From Tsukamurella sp. 1534 (lineage in GTDB: Bacteria; Actinomycetota; Actinomycetes; Mycobacteriales; Mycobacteriaceae): DNA of 64,000 bases. This document shows positions 54,353-63,907 of the stretch, piece after piece. The notes under the pieces were generated by a model that saw only the letters and a list, made by a program, of their open reading frames with translations, did no database searches and was not told the origin of the DNA. How positions within the stretch are numbered: position 1 is the first letter of the stretch; every line of letters starts with the position of its first letter. Made by a program: the position numbers and the translations under genes. The stretch lies in assembly GCF_000312385.1 (NCBI RefSeq), contig NZ_HE997626.1, forward strand, positions 2,327,678 through 2,391,677, written 5' to 3'.

Positions 54353-54484
54353 GGATCGACTCCCCAGTATCGCAGGCCGCTTCCGCGGGAAGCCGTGGCG
54401 AGCCTGTGGGGTCACATTCCCGTAACGGTACCGATCGATCGTCGCGAGGCCGAGCCGACGCGGCCGTCGAGTACCGTTCCGGGC

Positions 54485-55381
54485 GTGAACCTGGTCATCG
54501 CAGGAGCTGCCGGACAATTGGGATCGGCGCTGGTCTCGGCCGCCGCGGCCCGCGGCGTACGGGCGCGCGCCCTCACCCGCGCGGCCCTCGACGTGACTTC
54601 GCCACAGGACGTCGGCAGGCTCCCGCTCGGCCCCGGCGACGTGCTCGTCAACTGCGCGGCGCACACCGCCGTCGACGCCGCCGAGACCGAACCCGACGCG
54701 GCCGCCGCCCTCAACGCCGTCGCCCCCGGCCTCCTCGCCCGACGGTGCGCCGCCACCGGCGCCCGGCTCGTCACCGTCTCCACCGACTACGTCTTCGGCC
54801 CGGCTCCCGCGCCGCCCGCGCCGTGGGAACCGGGCGACCCGACGGCACCGTCGAGCGTGTACGGCCGCACCAAGCTCGACGGGGAGCGCGCCGCCCGCGC
54901 GGCCGACCCGCGGACCGTCGTCGTGCGGACCGCGTGGGTGTACACCGGCCGCACCGCCGGCGGTGCGTGGGCCCCGGACTTCGTGGGCACCATGGGGCGG
55001 CTCGCCGAGAACGGCATCGACCCCAGGGTCGTCGACGACCAGACGGGCTCGCCGACCTACGCGCTTGACCTCGCTGCCGGCCTCCTCGACCTCGCCGCGC
55101 TGCTCGGCGCCGAACCCGGCCGCCCCGGCGCCGTCCTGCACGCCGCCGGCGGGGGAGCGGCCACCTGGTTCGACGTGGCCCGCGGCGTCTACGCCCGGGC
55201 CGGCGCCGACCCCGCCCGGGTGACGCCCTGCAGCACCGCCGAATTCCCGCGCCCCGCGCCCCGTCCGGCCTACTCCGTCCTCTCCCCGGCGTCGTGGACC
55301 GCCCTCGGCCTCGCGGCCCTGCCCGACTGGCGGGACGCGCTGGACCGGGCACTGGGCGCCCCGTCGGACACCGACCGGTAA
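54485..55381 (+). CDS. rmlD: dTDP-4-dehydrorhamnose reductase
   Basis: The 298-residue SDR enzyme makes dTDP-L-rhamnose, the donor for the arabinogalactan linker. It has the NADPH Rossmann motif GAAGQLGSAL (7-16), NCAAHTAVDAAE, the catalytic YGRTK region (SSVYGRTKLDGE) and DQTGSPTYALDLA. GTG 54485 starts the conserved NLVIAGAAG. It leads the rmlD-wbbL-manB run. Confidence 0.95.
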   Translation: MNLVIAGAAGQLGSALVSAAAARGVRARALTRAALDVTSPQDVGRLPLGPGDVLVNCAAHTAVDAAETEPDAAAALNAVAPGLLARRCAATGARLVTVSTDYVFGPAPAPPAPWEPGDPTAPSSVYGRTKLDGERAARAADPRTVVVRTAWVYTGRTAGGAWAPDFVGTMGRLAENGIDPRVVDDQTGSPTYALDLAAGLLDLAALLGAEPGRPGAVLHAAGGGAATWFDVARGVYARAGADPARVTPCSTAEFPRPAPRPAYSVLSPASWTALGLAALPDWRDALDRALGAPSDTDR

Positions 55382-55390
55382 CCTGACCGC

Positions 55391-56326
55391 GTGCCCGGAA
55401 CCGACACCCCGACCGCCGCGCGCCGCGAGACGATCGCCGTAGTCACCGTCACGTACTCGCCGGGCGAGCATCTCGAGAACTTCCTGACCAGCATCGACGC
55501 CGCCTACTCCGGCCCGCGTCCACACGTGGTCATGGCCGACAACGGCTCCGTCGACGGGGCGCCCGAGGCCGCCGACGAGGCGCACGACGAGGCCCGCCTG
55601 CTCCGCACCGGCGCCAACCTCGGCTACGGCGGCGCCATCAACTACGCCGTCGCCGCCCTCCGCGCCTCCGGCGAACCCGACCCCGACTTCCTGCTCATCA
55701 GCAACCCCGACGTGGTGTTCTCGCCCGGCTCCATCGACGAACTCGTCGACGCGGCCGGCCGGCACCCGCGGGGCGGGGCCTTCGGCCCGCTGATCCACGA
55801 CCCCGACGGCACCGTCTACCCGTCGGCCCGCAACGTGCCCAGCATGCGGTACGGCGTCGGGCACGCGCTGCTCGGTTCCGTGTGGAAGACCAACCCGTGG
55901 ACCGCCGCCTACAAGCAGTCCGAGGCCGACGTCACCGAACGCGACGCCGGCTGGCTCTCCGGTTCCTGCCTGCTGGTCCGCCCCGCCGCCTTCGACGCGA
56001 TCGACGGCTTCGACGACCGCTACTTCATGTACATGGAGGACGTCGACTTCGGCGACCGCCTCGCGCGGGCCGGATGGCGCAACGTGTACGTCCCCTCGGC
56101 GGAGATCGTGCACGCCAAGGGGCACGCCGCGGGCCGGGTGCCCGAGCTGATGCTCCCCGCGCACCACGAGTCCGCCTACCGTTTCTTCGCCGACCGGCAC
56201 GCCGGTCCGGTGGCCGCGCCCCTGCGCGCGGCGATGAAGGTGGGGCTGGCCGCCCGGTCACGGATCGCCGTGCTGGCGGCACTGCGCGCACGGCGCGCCC
56301 AGGGAGGAGAGGGAGGACGAGCGTGA
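55391..56326 (+). CDS. wbbL: Rhamnosyltransferase WbbL (GT2)
   Basis: The 311-residue GT-A enzyme transfers rhamnose to GlcNAc-PP-decaprenol, making the linker of arabinogalactan to peptidoglycan. It shows VTVTYSPGEHL, DNGSVDGAPE, RTGANLGYGGAINYAV, SNPDVVF, and MEDVDFGDRLARAGW. GTG 55391 starts 9 bp after rmlD. It matches Rv3265c and should be essential. Confidence 0.93.
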   Translation: MPGTDTPTAARRETIAVVTVTYSPGEHLENFLTSIDAAYSGPRPHVVMADNGSVDGAPEAADEAHDEARLLRTGANLGYGGAINYAVAALRASGEPDPDFLLISNPDVVFSPGSIDELVDAAGRHPRGGAFGPLIHDPDGTVYPSARNVPSMRYGVGHALLGSVWKTNPWTAAYKQSEADVTERDAGWLSGSCLLVRPAAFDAIDGFDDRYFMYMEDVDFGDRLARAGWRNVYVPSAEIVHAKGHAAGRVPELMLPAHHESAYRFFADRHAGPVAAPLRAAMKVGLAARSRIAVLAALRARRAQGGEGGRA

Positions 56327-57432
56327 GTACCGATGCGATTTCCGCCGGAGAACAGCAGGACCTCGACGACGTCGAGGCCGTGATCCTGGTCGGCGGCAAG
56401 GGCACCCGCCTGCGCCCGCTGACCCTGTCGGCGCCCAAGCCGATGCTGCCCACCGCCGGCAAGCCGTTCCTCACCCACCTGCTCTCCCGCATCCGCGACG
56501 CCGGCATCCGGCGCGTGGTGCTGGGCACCTCGTTCAAGGCCGAGGTCTTCGAGGAGTACTTCGGCGACGGCTCCGAACTGGGCCTCGACCTGTGCTACGT
56601 GGTCGAGGAGGAACCGCTGGGCACCGGCGGCGGCATCCGCAACGTGCTGCCCGCGCTCAAGGCCCAGAACGTGCTGGTGTTCAACGGGGACGTGCTGGGC
56701 GGCAGCGACATCCGCGCCGTCGTCCGGACCCACCGCGAGAAGAACGCCGACGTCACCATGCACCTCGTGCGCGTCCCCGATCCGCGCGCCTTCGGCTGCG
56801 TGCCCACCGACGCCGACGGCCGGGTCACCGCCTTCCTGGAGAAGACACAGGATCCGCCGACCGACCAGATCAACGCCGGCTGCTACGTGTTCACCCGCTC
56901 CGTGATCGAGGAGATCCCCGCCGGCCGCCCCGTATCGGTGGAGCGCGAGGTGTTCCCGGCACTGCTCAACGGCGGCCGCAACCTCTACGGCCACGTCGAC
57001 TACGGCTACTGGCGCGATATGGGCACCCCCGAGGACTTCGTGGCCGGCAGCTCCGACCTGGTGCGCGGCATCGCCCCGTCGGCCGCCCTCGACGGCGCCC
57101 GCGGCGAATCCCTCATCCACCCCGGCGCGTCCGTCGCGCCCGGCGCGCTGGTGATCGGCGGCACCGTCGTGGGCCGCGGCGCCGAGATCGGCGCGGGAGC
57201 CCGGCTCGACGGTGCCGTCGTCTTCGACGGGGTGCGGGTCGAGGCCGGCGCCATCGTCGAACGGTCCATCGTGGGCTTCGGCGCGCACATCGGGCCCCGC
57301 GCCCGCGTCCGCGACGCCGTGATCGGCGACGGGGCCTCCGTCGGCGCGCGCTGCGAACTCCTGCACGGCGCGCGAGTATGGCCTGGTGTGCAGCTGCCGG
57401 ACGGCGGCGTGCGGTTCTCGACGGACGTCTAG
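56323..57432 (+). CDS. manB: Nucleotide-sugar pyrophosphorylase (mannose-1-phosphate guanylyltransferase type)
   Basis: The 369-residue enzyme has the NDP-sugar pyrophosphorylase motif GGKGTRLRPLT (24-34), KPMLPTAGKPFL, FNGDVLGG, and C-terminal left-handed beta-helix repeats (IHPGASVAPGALVIGGTVV). It matches Rv3264c (ManB), which makes GDP-mannose. The GTG start overlaps the wbbL stop by 4 bp; GGAGGACGA is the ribosome-binding site. It is the third gene of the operon. Confidence 0.9.
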   Translation: MSTDAISAGEQQDLDDVEAVILVGGKGTRLRPLTLSAPKPMLPTAGKPFLTHLLSRIRDAGIRRVVLGTSFKAEVFEEYFGDGSELGLDLCYVVEEEPLGTGGGIRNVLPALKAQNVLVFNGDVLGGSDIRAVVRTHREKNADVTMHLVRVPDPRAFGCVPTDADGRVTAFLEKTQDPPTDQINAGCYVFTRSVIEEIPAGRPVSVEREVFPALLNGGRNLYGHVDYGYWRDMGTPEDFVAGSSDLVRGIAPSAALDGARGESLIHPGASVAPGALVIGGTVVGRGAEIGAGARLDGAVVFDGVRVEAGAIVERSIVGFGAHIGPRARVRDAVIGDGASVGARCELLHGARVWPGVQLPDGGVRFSTDV

Positions 57433-57442
57433 GAGGACATCG

Positions 57443-58237
57443 GTGAGTGAGTTCCTGCGGTACGTGGCCATCGGGGATTCGTTCACCGAGGGCGTCGGCG
57501 ACCCCGATCCCACCGGCACGCACGAGTACCGCGGCTGGTCCGACCGCGTCGCCGAGGTGCTCGCGGCCCGCTCCGGCGACTTCGGCTACGCCAACCTCGC
57601 GATCCGCGGCAAGAAGATGCGGCAGATCGTCGACGAGCAGCTGGATCAGTGCCTCGCGCTGGAACCCGACCTGATCACCGTGTACGCCGGCGCCAACGAC
57701 CTGATCCGCCCGCAGGTCGACGTGGACGAGGTGGTCGCCGCCTACGACGCCATGCTGGAGCGGCTCGCCGCATCCGGCGCCACCGTCGTGGTGTGGACCG
57801 CCGCCGACACCCACGGCAGCGGCATCTTCGGCGCCCTCCGCGGCCGCTTCGCGATCTACAACGAACTGGTCCGGGAGATCGCCGACGCCCGCGGGCTGGT
57901 ACTCCTCGACTACTGGCGGCTCAAGGAGTACCGCGACCTGCGGATGTGGGAGTTCGACCGGATCCACATGTCCCAGCCGGGCCACCTGCGGATGGCGATC
58001 GAGGTGCTCGACGTGCTCGGCGTGCCGCACCAGCTCGAAGTGCCCGACCTCGGCCCCGAGCCCGTGATCAGCGAGGCGGAGGACCGCGAGATCAAGCGCC
58101 GCTGGCGCCGCGAGTTCGCCTACCCGTGGATCGGCCGCCGGCTCCGCGGCATCTCCACCGGCGACGGCCTGCCGCCGAAGTACCCCACGCTCCTGCGCCC
58201 CGTCGGGGCCGAGCCGGCGGAGACCACGTCGCCGTAG
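57443..58237 (+). CDS. SGNH/GDSL-family hydrolase
   Basis: The 264-residue protein carries the GDSL block GDSFTEGVGD (Ser13), the GAND block AGANDLIRP (oxyanion Asn) and the catalytic pair in DRIHMSQPGH (D172, H175). SGNH enzymes are esterases or lipases. There is no signal peptide, so it is cytoplasmic. GTG 57443 has AGGAGG 6 nt upstream and follows manB by 10 bp. It may deacylate a wall precursor. Confidence 0.9.
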   Translation: MSEFLRYVAIGDSFTEGVGDPDPTGTHEYRGWSDRVAEVLAARSGDFGYANLAIRGKKMRQIVDEQLDQCLALEPDLITVYAGANDLIRPQVDVDEVVAAYDAMLERLAASGATVVVWTAADTHGSGIFGALRGRFAIYNELVREIADARGLVLLDYWRLKEYRDLRMWEFDRIHMSQPGHLRMAIEVLDVLGVPHQLEVPDLGPEPVISEAEDREIKRRWRREFAYPWIGRRLRGISTGDGLPPKYPTLLRPVGAEPAETTSP

Positions 58238-58249
58238 CCGCGGCCCGCC

Positions 58250-58900
58250 TCAGTCCTCCGGGACGAAGGCCTTCGCGGCGGCGACCAGGCCGCCGCCGAG
58301 CGGCAGGATCACCGGGAGCAGGGCCTCGTCCTGCGCGACCAGCTGCGTGGCCTCGCGGGCCGCGACGGCCTCCTCGTCCTGCGCGTCCGCGTCCGGGACC
58401 CGGTACCCCGCGTCGCCCAGGTTCACCACCAGCACCCCGCCCGGGCGGAGCAGGCGCACCGCGTCGGCCACGTACCGCGGATGGTCGACGGGGTCACCGT
58501 CGACGAAGATCAGGTCGTACGCCGCGTCGGCGAGGCGGGGCAGCACGTCGAGGGCGTGGCCGTTGATCAGCCGCGTGCGGTTCGGGGCGACGCCGGCGTG
58601 CTGGAACCCGATCCGGGCCGCGGCCTGGAACTCCTGCTCCGAATCGATCGTCGTGAGCACCGAGTCCGGGCGCATGCCCGACAGCAGCCACAGTCCGCTG
58701 ATCCCGGCGCCCGTGCCCACCTCGACGACCGACTTCGCGCCGCCCGTCGCCGCCAGCACGGACAGCAGCGCGCCGACGGACGGGGCGATCGCGTCGACCC
58801 CCAGGTCGGCGGCCCGTTCCCGGGCGGCGGACATCGCATCGTCCTCGACGATGGCGTTCTCGGCGTACGTCACGAGGGCAGATGCGGCGGATTCAGACAC
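58250..58900 (-). CDS. O-methyltransferase (Rv1220c-like)
   Basis: The 216-residue SAM-dependent methyltransferase has the motif I segment VVEVGTGAGISGLWLLSGM, a TTIDSEQEFQ acidic loop and LIFVDGDPVDHP. It matches Rv1220c in length and in its head-to-head position with sigE. The GTG 58900 start (VSESAASALV) is preferred over GTG 58921 because a -10 element TACGAT ends 6 bp before it, predicting a leaderless transcript. The substrate is unknown. Confidence 0.85.
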   Translation of the reverse strand: MSESAASALVTYAENAIVEDDAMSAARERAADLGVDAIAPSVGALLSVLAATGGAKSVVEVGTGAGISGLWLLSGMRPDSVLTTIDSEQEFQAAARIGFQHAGVAPNRTRLINGHALDVLPRLADAAYDLIFVDGDPVDHPRYVADAVRLLRPGGVLVVNLGDAGYRVPDADAQDEEAVAAREATQLVAQDEALLPVILPLGGGLVAAAKAFVPED

Positions 58901-58906
58901 GGTGAA

Positions 58907-58912
58907 ATCGTA
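58907..58912 (-). promoter_or_regulatory. -10 element of a leaderless promoter for the O-methyltransferase
   Basis: TACGAT on the minus strand matches the mycobacterial TANNNT consensus. Six bases separate it from the G of GTG 58900, the spacing expected when transcription starts at the initiation codon. Confidence 0.5.
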
Positions 58913-59061
58913 GCCGTTCACCTCGCCGATACCCCGTCGCGACCGGAAGTCAGCGCGTCCGACCGATGCACAGGCAACACACAGGGAGGAATCAGCGACC
59001 CCACACCGCGACCGGGAATGGTGTCGGTTAGTGAAGAACACCCGTCCGAAGCGGCCCGATC

Positions 59062-59088
59062 GGGAACAAAACGGCCGCCCCGGGAGTT
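59062..59088 (+). promoter_or_regulatory. ECF-type (SigE-like) promoter of sigE
   Basis: GGGAAC (59062-59067) and GTT (59086-59088) with an 18-bp spacer match the GGAAC-N18-GTT form used by SigE-class sigma factors. It lies 49 bp before the sigE ATG and would allow autoregulation. Confidence 0.6.
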
Positions 59089-59136
59089 CTCCAGGATGAC
59101 CGCCCGCCCGACCGGCGCGGGCACGAGGAGGAGCGC

Positions 59137-59790
59137 ATGGCCCTGGCCCGCAAGGCCGGACCCCGGCAGGACGCGCAGCTCGAGGCTGCGTACGCGACGT
59201 TCGACGATGAGCGCGCTGCCGAACCCGCAGGTACCGCCGCATTCGATGCGACCGGTGACCGGGCGGACATGCCGTCGTGGGACGAACTCGTCCGCGAGCA
59301 CGCCGACCGCGTGTACCGCCTCGCCTACCGCCTGTCCGGCAACGCGCAGGACGCGGAGGACCTCACGCAGGACACCTTCATCCGCGTCTTCCGCAGCCTG
59401 CAGAGCTACGAGCCCGGCACCTTCGAGGGGTGGCTGCACCGCATCACCACCAACCTGTTCCTCGACATGGTCCGGCGCCGCAGCCGCATCCGCATGGAGG
59501 CCCTGCCGGAGGACTACGAGCGCGTCCCGTCGGGCGACCCCGACCCCGGCCAGATCTACGCCGACGCGAACCTGAACCCGCAGCTGCAGAACGCGCTCGA
59601 CGCGCTGGCTCCCGAGTTCCGCGCCGCCGTCGTCCTCGCCGACATCGAGGGCCTGAGCTACGAGGAGGTCGCGGCCACCCTGGGCGTGAAGCTCGGTACG
59701 GTGCGCTCGCGCATCCACCGCGGCCGCAAGTCGATCCGTGAGGCGCTCGCGAACCAGGGCCTCACCAGCAGCGCGTCGCTCGCGTACTGA
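59137..59790 (+). CDS. sigE: Extracytoplasmic-function sigma factor SigE
   Basis: The 217-residue ECF sigma factor has region 2 ([41 protein letters not shown]) and region 4 ([51 protein letters not shown]). It directs the envelope-stress response to detergents and oxidants in mycobacteria. ATG 59137 (with GAGGAGGAG) gives a slightly shorter N-terminus than M. tuberculosis SigE. The next gene is its anti-sigma factor, and htrA and tatB follow. Confidence 0.95.
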   Translation: MALARKAGPRQDAQLEAAYATFDDERAAEPAGTAAFDATGDRADMPSWDELVREHADRVYRLAYRLSGNAQDAEDLTQDTFIRVFRSLQSYEPGTFEGWLHRITTNLFLDMVRRRSRIRMEALPEDYERVPSGDPDPGQIYADANLNPQLQNALDALAPEFRAAVVLADIEGLSYEEVAATLGVKLGTVRSRIHRGRKSIREALANQGLTSSASLAY

Positions 59791-59918
59791 TCCACCGCCG
59801 TCCGCCGGGAACTTCGAGCGCCGGTCCGGACGTTGACATCCCAGGTACGGGTACGCTGGCGTTCGGACGCCCCGAGCACGGCGGCCGACGAGACATCGAA
59901 AGGTGGGAGGGAGCGGCG

Positions 59919-60296
59919 ATGGAGCACCTCAGCGGCAGTTTCAAGCGGGCCTTCGCCCGCCGCTCCGGCGAGTTCTCGTCCACCGAGCACCTCGCGTACG
60001 AGGCCGTCGTGGCCTTCGTCGACGGTGAGCTGCGGATGAACGCGCACCTGCGCGCCGGCACCCACATCGCCGAATGCCCCGTCTGCGCCGCCGAGGTGGA
60101 CGCCCAGCGCCAGGTGCGCAACGCGCTCCGCGAGTCCGGCGAGATCACCGTGCCGCACCGCCTCCTCGGCCAGCTGTCCCAGATCCCCACCGAGTGCTGC
60201 GGCCCCGCCGCGCCGTTCGAGGGATTCCCGACGTTCAAGCCCGGGTCGCGACGCGACGAGCGCAATAAGCGCGGCCGTCGCCGGAACGCTCGGTAG
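59919..60296 (+). CDS. rseA: Anti-sigma-E factor RseA (zinc-associated)
   Basis: The 125-residue protein has the zinc-associated anti-sigma motif HIAECPVC (H49, C53, C56) inside a helical SigE-binding domain, and no membrane helix. Oxidation of the Cys pair, or degradation after phosphorylation, releases SigE. ATG 59919 is preceded by GGTGGGAGGGAGC. It is the second gene of the sigE operon. Confidence 0.93.
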   Translation: MEHLSGSFKRAFARRSGEFSSTEHLAYEAVVAFVDGELRMNAHLRAGTHIAECPVCAAEVDAQRQVRNALRESGEITVPHRLLGQLSQIPTECCGPAAPFEGFPTFKPGSRRDERNKRGRRRNAR

Positions 60297-60306
60297 ATTC
60301 GACTCC

Positions 60307-61776
60307 GTGACGTCAGATCCGCACGAGCAGCGTCCGCGTCTGGACCCGCGTCCCACCCACCGCCCCGCCGTGTCCGAGGGCGAGCAGGTCGTCTTCGGCC
60401 GGCCCGACGGCGTGCAGGGCTCCTTCGAGGCCGAGTCCCGCCGGTCCGACGGTGCGCGGCCCCAGCCCCGGCCCACCGCGCCCGATCCGGTGCTGACGGA
60501 GGCCTTCTCCCGGCCCGCCGGCACCACCGAGACACTGCAGCGCGACCCCTACGCCGGCCCGATCGAGCCCGAGGAGCCGGAGCCCGCGCAGGACCCGTGG
60601 CGCGACACCGAGAGCGCCGCGGCGCTCGGCGAGCCCGGGCTGACGCCGCCGCCCAAGCCCGTGCCGCAGCCGGACCCCGACAAGCTGGGCGTCCGCGACG
60701 TGCTGTTCGGGCGGCGGGTGTCCGTGCGCGCCCTCGTCGTTCTCGGCATCGTCGCGCTGGTCATCGGCCTGCTCGGCGGCGCCATCGGCAGGATCACCGG
60801 CACCACGCTGGAGAAGCTCACCGACTCCCGCGCCACGCTGCCCGTCGACGATTCGAAGGTGACCGACCAGGGTGCCATCGCCGACGTGGTCTCCAAGGTC
60901 AGCTCCAGCGTGGTGACCATCGAGGTCACCACGCGCAACAGCGGAGAGACGGGCTCGGGCTCCGTCATCGACGCCGAACGCGGCTACATCCTCACCAACA
61001 ACCACGTCGTGGCCACCGCCGCGAGCAACAAGGACGCCAAGACCGAGGTCACCTTCTGGAACGGCAGCCGGTCGCCCGCGCAGGTCGTCGGGACGGATCC
61101 GTTCACCGACCTCGCCGTCATCAAGGTGGGCGTCAACGGCCTCCAGCAGATCACCAAGGGCTCCTCGCAGGAACTCGTGCCGGGGCAGCAGCTCGTCGCG
61201 ATCGGCTCCCCGCTGGGCCTGCGGCGCACCGTCACCTCCGGCGTCGTCTCCGCGACCCACCGCCCCGTGCAGGAGCCGGCCGACGGGCCCAACCCGCCCG
61301 CCACCTTCGAGGCGGTGCAGACCGACGCCACGATCAACCCCGGCAACTCCGGCGGGCCGCTGCTCGACCTCAAGGGCCGGCTCATCGGGATCAACACGCT
61401 CGCGCGGCTCAGCCCCGTCGGCGGCATGAGCGGCCTGAACTTCGCGATCGCCTCCGACGTGGCCTGGCCCATCGCGCAGTCCCTCATCCGCGGCGACAAG
61501 ATCGTCCACGCCGACCTCGGCATCAACGGCCGCGAGGTGAGCAACGAGGCCGCATCGGGTGTGCGCGTCGAGAACGTCAAGAAGGACGCGGCCGGCGACA
61601 AGGCCGGCATCCGTGAGGGCGACGTGATCACCAAGGTCGGCGACCACGAGGTCGCGGAGATCGCCGACGTGGTCGTCGCGATCCGCGCCACCGGGGTGGG
61701 GAAGCAGACCACGGTGACCGTGGCGCGCGACGGGCGGCAGGTGCCGATCACCGTCACACCCGAGCCCCTCTCCTGA
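60307..61776 (+). CDS. htrA: HtrA-type serine protease with PDZ domain
   Basis: The 489-residue membrane-anchored protease has a proline-rich cytosolic N-terminus (1-140), a TM helix (141-160), the protease domain with triad H233 (TNNHVVAT), D268 (FTDLAVIK) and S348 (NPGNSGGPL), and a C-terminal PDZ domain (DLGINGREV, AGIREGDVITKVGDHEV). It degrades misfolded envelope proteins. It matches Rv1223 in the sigE locus. GTG 60307 follows rseA by 10 bp. Confidence 0.95.
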   Translation: MTSDPHEQRPRLDPRPTHRPAVSEGEQVVFGRPDGVQGSFEAESRRSDGARPQPRPTAPDPVLTEAFSRPAGTTETLQRDPYAGPIEPEEPEPAQDPWRDTESAAALGEPGLTPPPKPVPQPDPDKLGVRDVLFGRRVSVRALVVLGIVALVIGLLGGAIGRITGTTLEKLTDSRATLPVDDSKVTDQGAIADVVSKVSSSVVTIEVTTRNSGETGSGSVIDAERGYILTNNHVVATAASNKDAKTEVTFWNGSRSPAQVVGTDPFTDLAVIKVGVNGLQQITKGSSQELVPGQQLVAIGSPLGLRRTVTSGVVSATHRPVQEPADGPNPPATFEAVQTDATINPGNSGGPLLDLKGRLIGINTLARLSPVGGMSGLNFAIASDVAWPIAQSLIRGDKIVHADLGINGREVSNEAASGVRVENVKKDAAGDKAGIREGDVITKVGDHEVAEIADVVVAIRATGVGKQTTVTVARDGRQVPITVTPEPLS

Positions 61777-61810
61777 GCGTTCGGCCGCGCGCCTGCCGTA
61801 GCATGGCGGG

Positions 61811-62317
61811 GTGTTCTCGAATCTCGGCATGGGTGAGATCCTCATGCTGGTCGTCGTGGGTCTGGTGATCCTCGGCCCCGAGCGGCTGCCCGGCGCGATC
61901 AACTGGTTCTTCACCGCGCTGCGCCAGGTGCGCGACTACGCCACCGGCGCCACCCAGCAGCTCAAGAACGAGATGGGCGACGATTTCGACTCGATCCGCG
62001 AGCCCCTGCAGCAGATCCAGAACCTGCGCGGCATGACGCCCACCGCCGCCATCACCAAACACCTCCTCAACGGCGACGATTCGGTGATCCGCGACATGCG
62101 GGACCAGGTGCGCTCCACGGCGGATTCGCTCAACGTCTCGAAGGTGATCAACGGCACGGACGCGGGCGGTGCGGGCTCCGTGCCCGGCGCACCGTCGGGC
62201 GCCCCGGAGCCGGCGGTGAGCGCCGCGAGCGAAGCCGGGCCCGTGCCCAGTATGCCGCGGGTGCACCGGCCGCTCCCTCCCGGCGAGCGCCCGCCGTTCG
62301 ACCCCGACGCCACCTAG
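61811..62317 (+). CDS. tatB: Twin-arginine translocase subunit TatB
   Basis: The 168-residue protein has the TatB start [30 protein letters not shown], one membrane helix, an amphipathic helix ([26 protein letters not shown]) and an acidic/Pro-rich tail. It works with TatA/TatC in exporting folded proteins. GTG 61811 is the natural start. The gene lies next to htrA as Rv1224 does in mycobacteria. Confidence 0.94.
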   Translation: MFSNLGMGEILMLVVVGLVILGPERLPGAINWFFTALRQVRDYATGATQQLKNEMGDDFDSIREPLQQIQNLRGMTPTAAITKHLLNGDDSVIRDMRDQVRSTADSLNVSKVINGTDAGGAGSVPGAPSGAPEPAVSAASEAGPVPSMPRVHRPLPPGERPPFDPDAT

Positions 62318-62320
62318 CGG

Positions 62321-62740
62321 CTAGCGGTACCCGTCGGCCGGCAGCCACATCCCCAGGCTGCGGGGCGCGGTCTCCTCGAACCCCAGCGATCGGTACAGCG
62401 GTCGGCCCGGCGCGTCGGCCATGAGGGTGATGTAGGGGTCCGCCGGCGCGTTCGCCCGGATCTCCGCGATCAGCCACTCCAGGATCGCCCGGCCGATGCC
62501 GCGGCCCTGGTATGCGGGCAGCGTCGCCATGTCGGCGATGTGGAAGTACCAGCCCTCGTCGCCCAGCGCGCGGCCCATCCCCACCACCGCGCCGTCCTCG
62601 GCGACCGCATGGCACCAGCGCCAGCTGTTGGCCAGCGCCCCCGCGGCCTGCGCCTCCGTCTTCGGCGAGAGCCCCGATTCGGCGCGCAGCCGCACGTAGT
62701 CCGCGACCGGCGGCGCGCCGACGACGAGGCGGAAACTCAC
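62321..62740 (-). CDS. GNAT-family N-acetyltransferase
   Basis: The 139-residue protein has the GNAT acetyl-CoA loop ATLPAYQGRGIGRAILEWLIAEI and the C-terminal PLYRSLGFEETAP motif. The substrate is unknown. GTG 62740 overlaps the mrp stop by 4 bp, so it is translated with mrp. It is convergent with tatB (3 bp between the stops). Confidence 0.9.
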   Translation of the reverse strand: MSFRLVVGAPPVADYVRLRAESGLSPKTEAQAAGALANSWRWCHAVAEDGAVVGMGRALGDEGWYFHIADMATLPAYQGRGIGRAILEWLIAEIRANAPADPYITLMADAPGRPLYRSLGFEETAPRSLGMWLPADGYR

Positions 62741-63873
62741 AGGTGGCGGGTGGTGTCGATACCCAGGCTCATGCCGGCGAGGCCGCGCTTGCGGACGGCC
62801 AGCTTGTCGGCGATCGCGCGCAGGGCGGCGCCGGTGGGCGACTCGGGATCCGACAGCACGACGGGGGTGCCCGCGTCGCCCGCCTCCCGCAGCTGCGGGT
62901 CCAGCGGGATCTGGCCCAGCATGGGGACGTCGGCGCCCACCGCCCGCGACAGCCGTGCCGCGACCTGCTCGCCGCCGCCGGAGCCGAACACGTCCATGAC
63001 GGTCCCGTCGGGCAGGGTGAGGCCGGACATGTTCTCCACGACGCCCGCGACCCGCTGCCGGGTCTGCAGGGCGATGGCGCCGGCCCGCTCGGCGACCTCG
63101 GCCGCGGCGGTCTGCGGCGTGGTCACGACGAGGATCTCGGCGCCCGGGATGAGCTGCGCGATGGAGATCGCCACGTCGCCGGTGCCGGGCGGCAGGTCCA
63201 GCAGCAGCACGTCGAGGTCGCCCCAGAACACGTCGGCGAGGAACTGCTGCAGGGCGCGGTGCAGCATCGGTCCGCGCCACACGACGGGGGTGTTGCCGCT
63301 GGTGAACATGGCCACCGAGATCACCTTCACGCCGTGCGCCTGCGGCGGCATGATCATCGAGTCCACCTGGGTGGGCCGCGCGTCGGTGCCCATCATCCGG
63401 GGTACGGAGTGGCCGTAGATGTCGGCGTCGAGCACGCCCACCGAGAGGCCGCGGGCGGCCAGGGCCGCCGCGAGGTTCACCGTGACGGAGCTCTTGCCGA
63501 CGCCGCCCTTGCCGGAGGCGACGGCGTACACCCGGGTCAGGCTGCCGGGCTGGGCGAAGGGGATCACCGGCTCGGCCTTGTCGCCGCGGAGGGTCTTGCG
63601 CAGCTCGGCCCGCTGCTCGTCGTCCATCACGTCCAGGTCGACGCGCACCTCGCCGGTGCCGGGCACGTCGGCGACGGCCGTGCGCACCTTGTCGGTGATC
63701 GCGCCGCGCATGGGGCAGGCGGAGGTGGTCAGGTACACCTCGACGTCGACGGACGAGTCGGGTTGCACCGCGACCGACTTCACCATCCCCAGCTCGGTGA
63801 TCGGCTTGCCGATCTCGGGGTCGTTCACGGTGGCGAGGGCCGACCGGATCGCGTCTTCGGTTACCGCAGTCAT
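62737..63873 (-). CDS. mrp: Mrp/ApbC iron-sulfur cluster carrier ATPase
   Basis: The 378-residue protein has an N-terminal MIP18/DUF59 domain (AIRSALATVNDPEIGKPITELGMVKSV; conserved SACPMRGAIT) and a C-terminal deviant-Walker ATPase with GKGGVGKSS, DADIYGHSVPRMMG and LLLDLPPGTGD. Mrp assembles or carries Fe-S clusters to apoproteins. It matches Rv1229c and lies in the block after sigE-htrA-tatB. ATG 63873 is the start. Confidence 0.95.
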   Translation of the reverse strand: MTAVTEDAIRSALATVNDPEIGKPITELGMVKSVAVQPDSSVDVEVYLTTSACPMRGAITDKVRTAVADVPGTGEVRVDLDVMDDEQRAELRKTLRGDKAEPVIPFAQPGSLTRVYAVASGKGGVGKSSVTVNLAAALAARGLSVGVLDADIYGHSVPRMMGTDARPTQVDSMIMPPQAHGVKVISVAMFTSGNTPVVWRGPMLHRALQQFLADVFWGDLDVLLLDLPPGTGDVAISIAQLIPGAEILVVTTPQTAAAEVAERAGAIALQTRQRVAGVVENMSGLTLPDGTVMDVFGSGGGEQVAARLSRAVGADVPMLGQIPLDPQLREAGDAGTPVVLSDPESPTGAALRAIADKLAVRKRGLAGMSLGIDTTRHL

Positions 63874-63907
63874 AGCCCTTCCATGCTATCCGTGCACGGA
63901 AATCGGG

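Noticed and set aside
59022..59034. GGGAAT...GTT near 59014-59025 as a second SigE promoter
   Set aside because: The spacing is too short for an ECF promoter. The site at 59062-59088 fits better.
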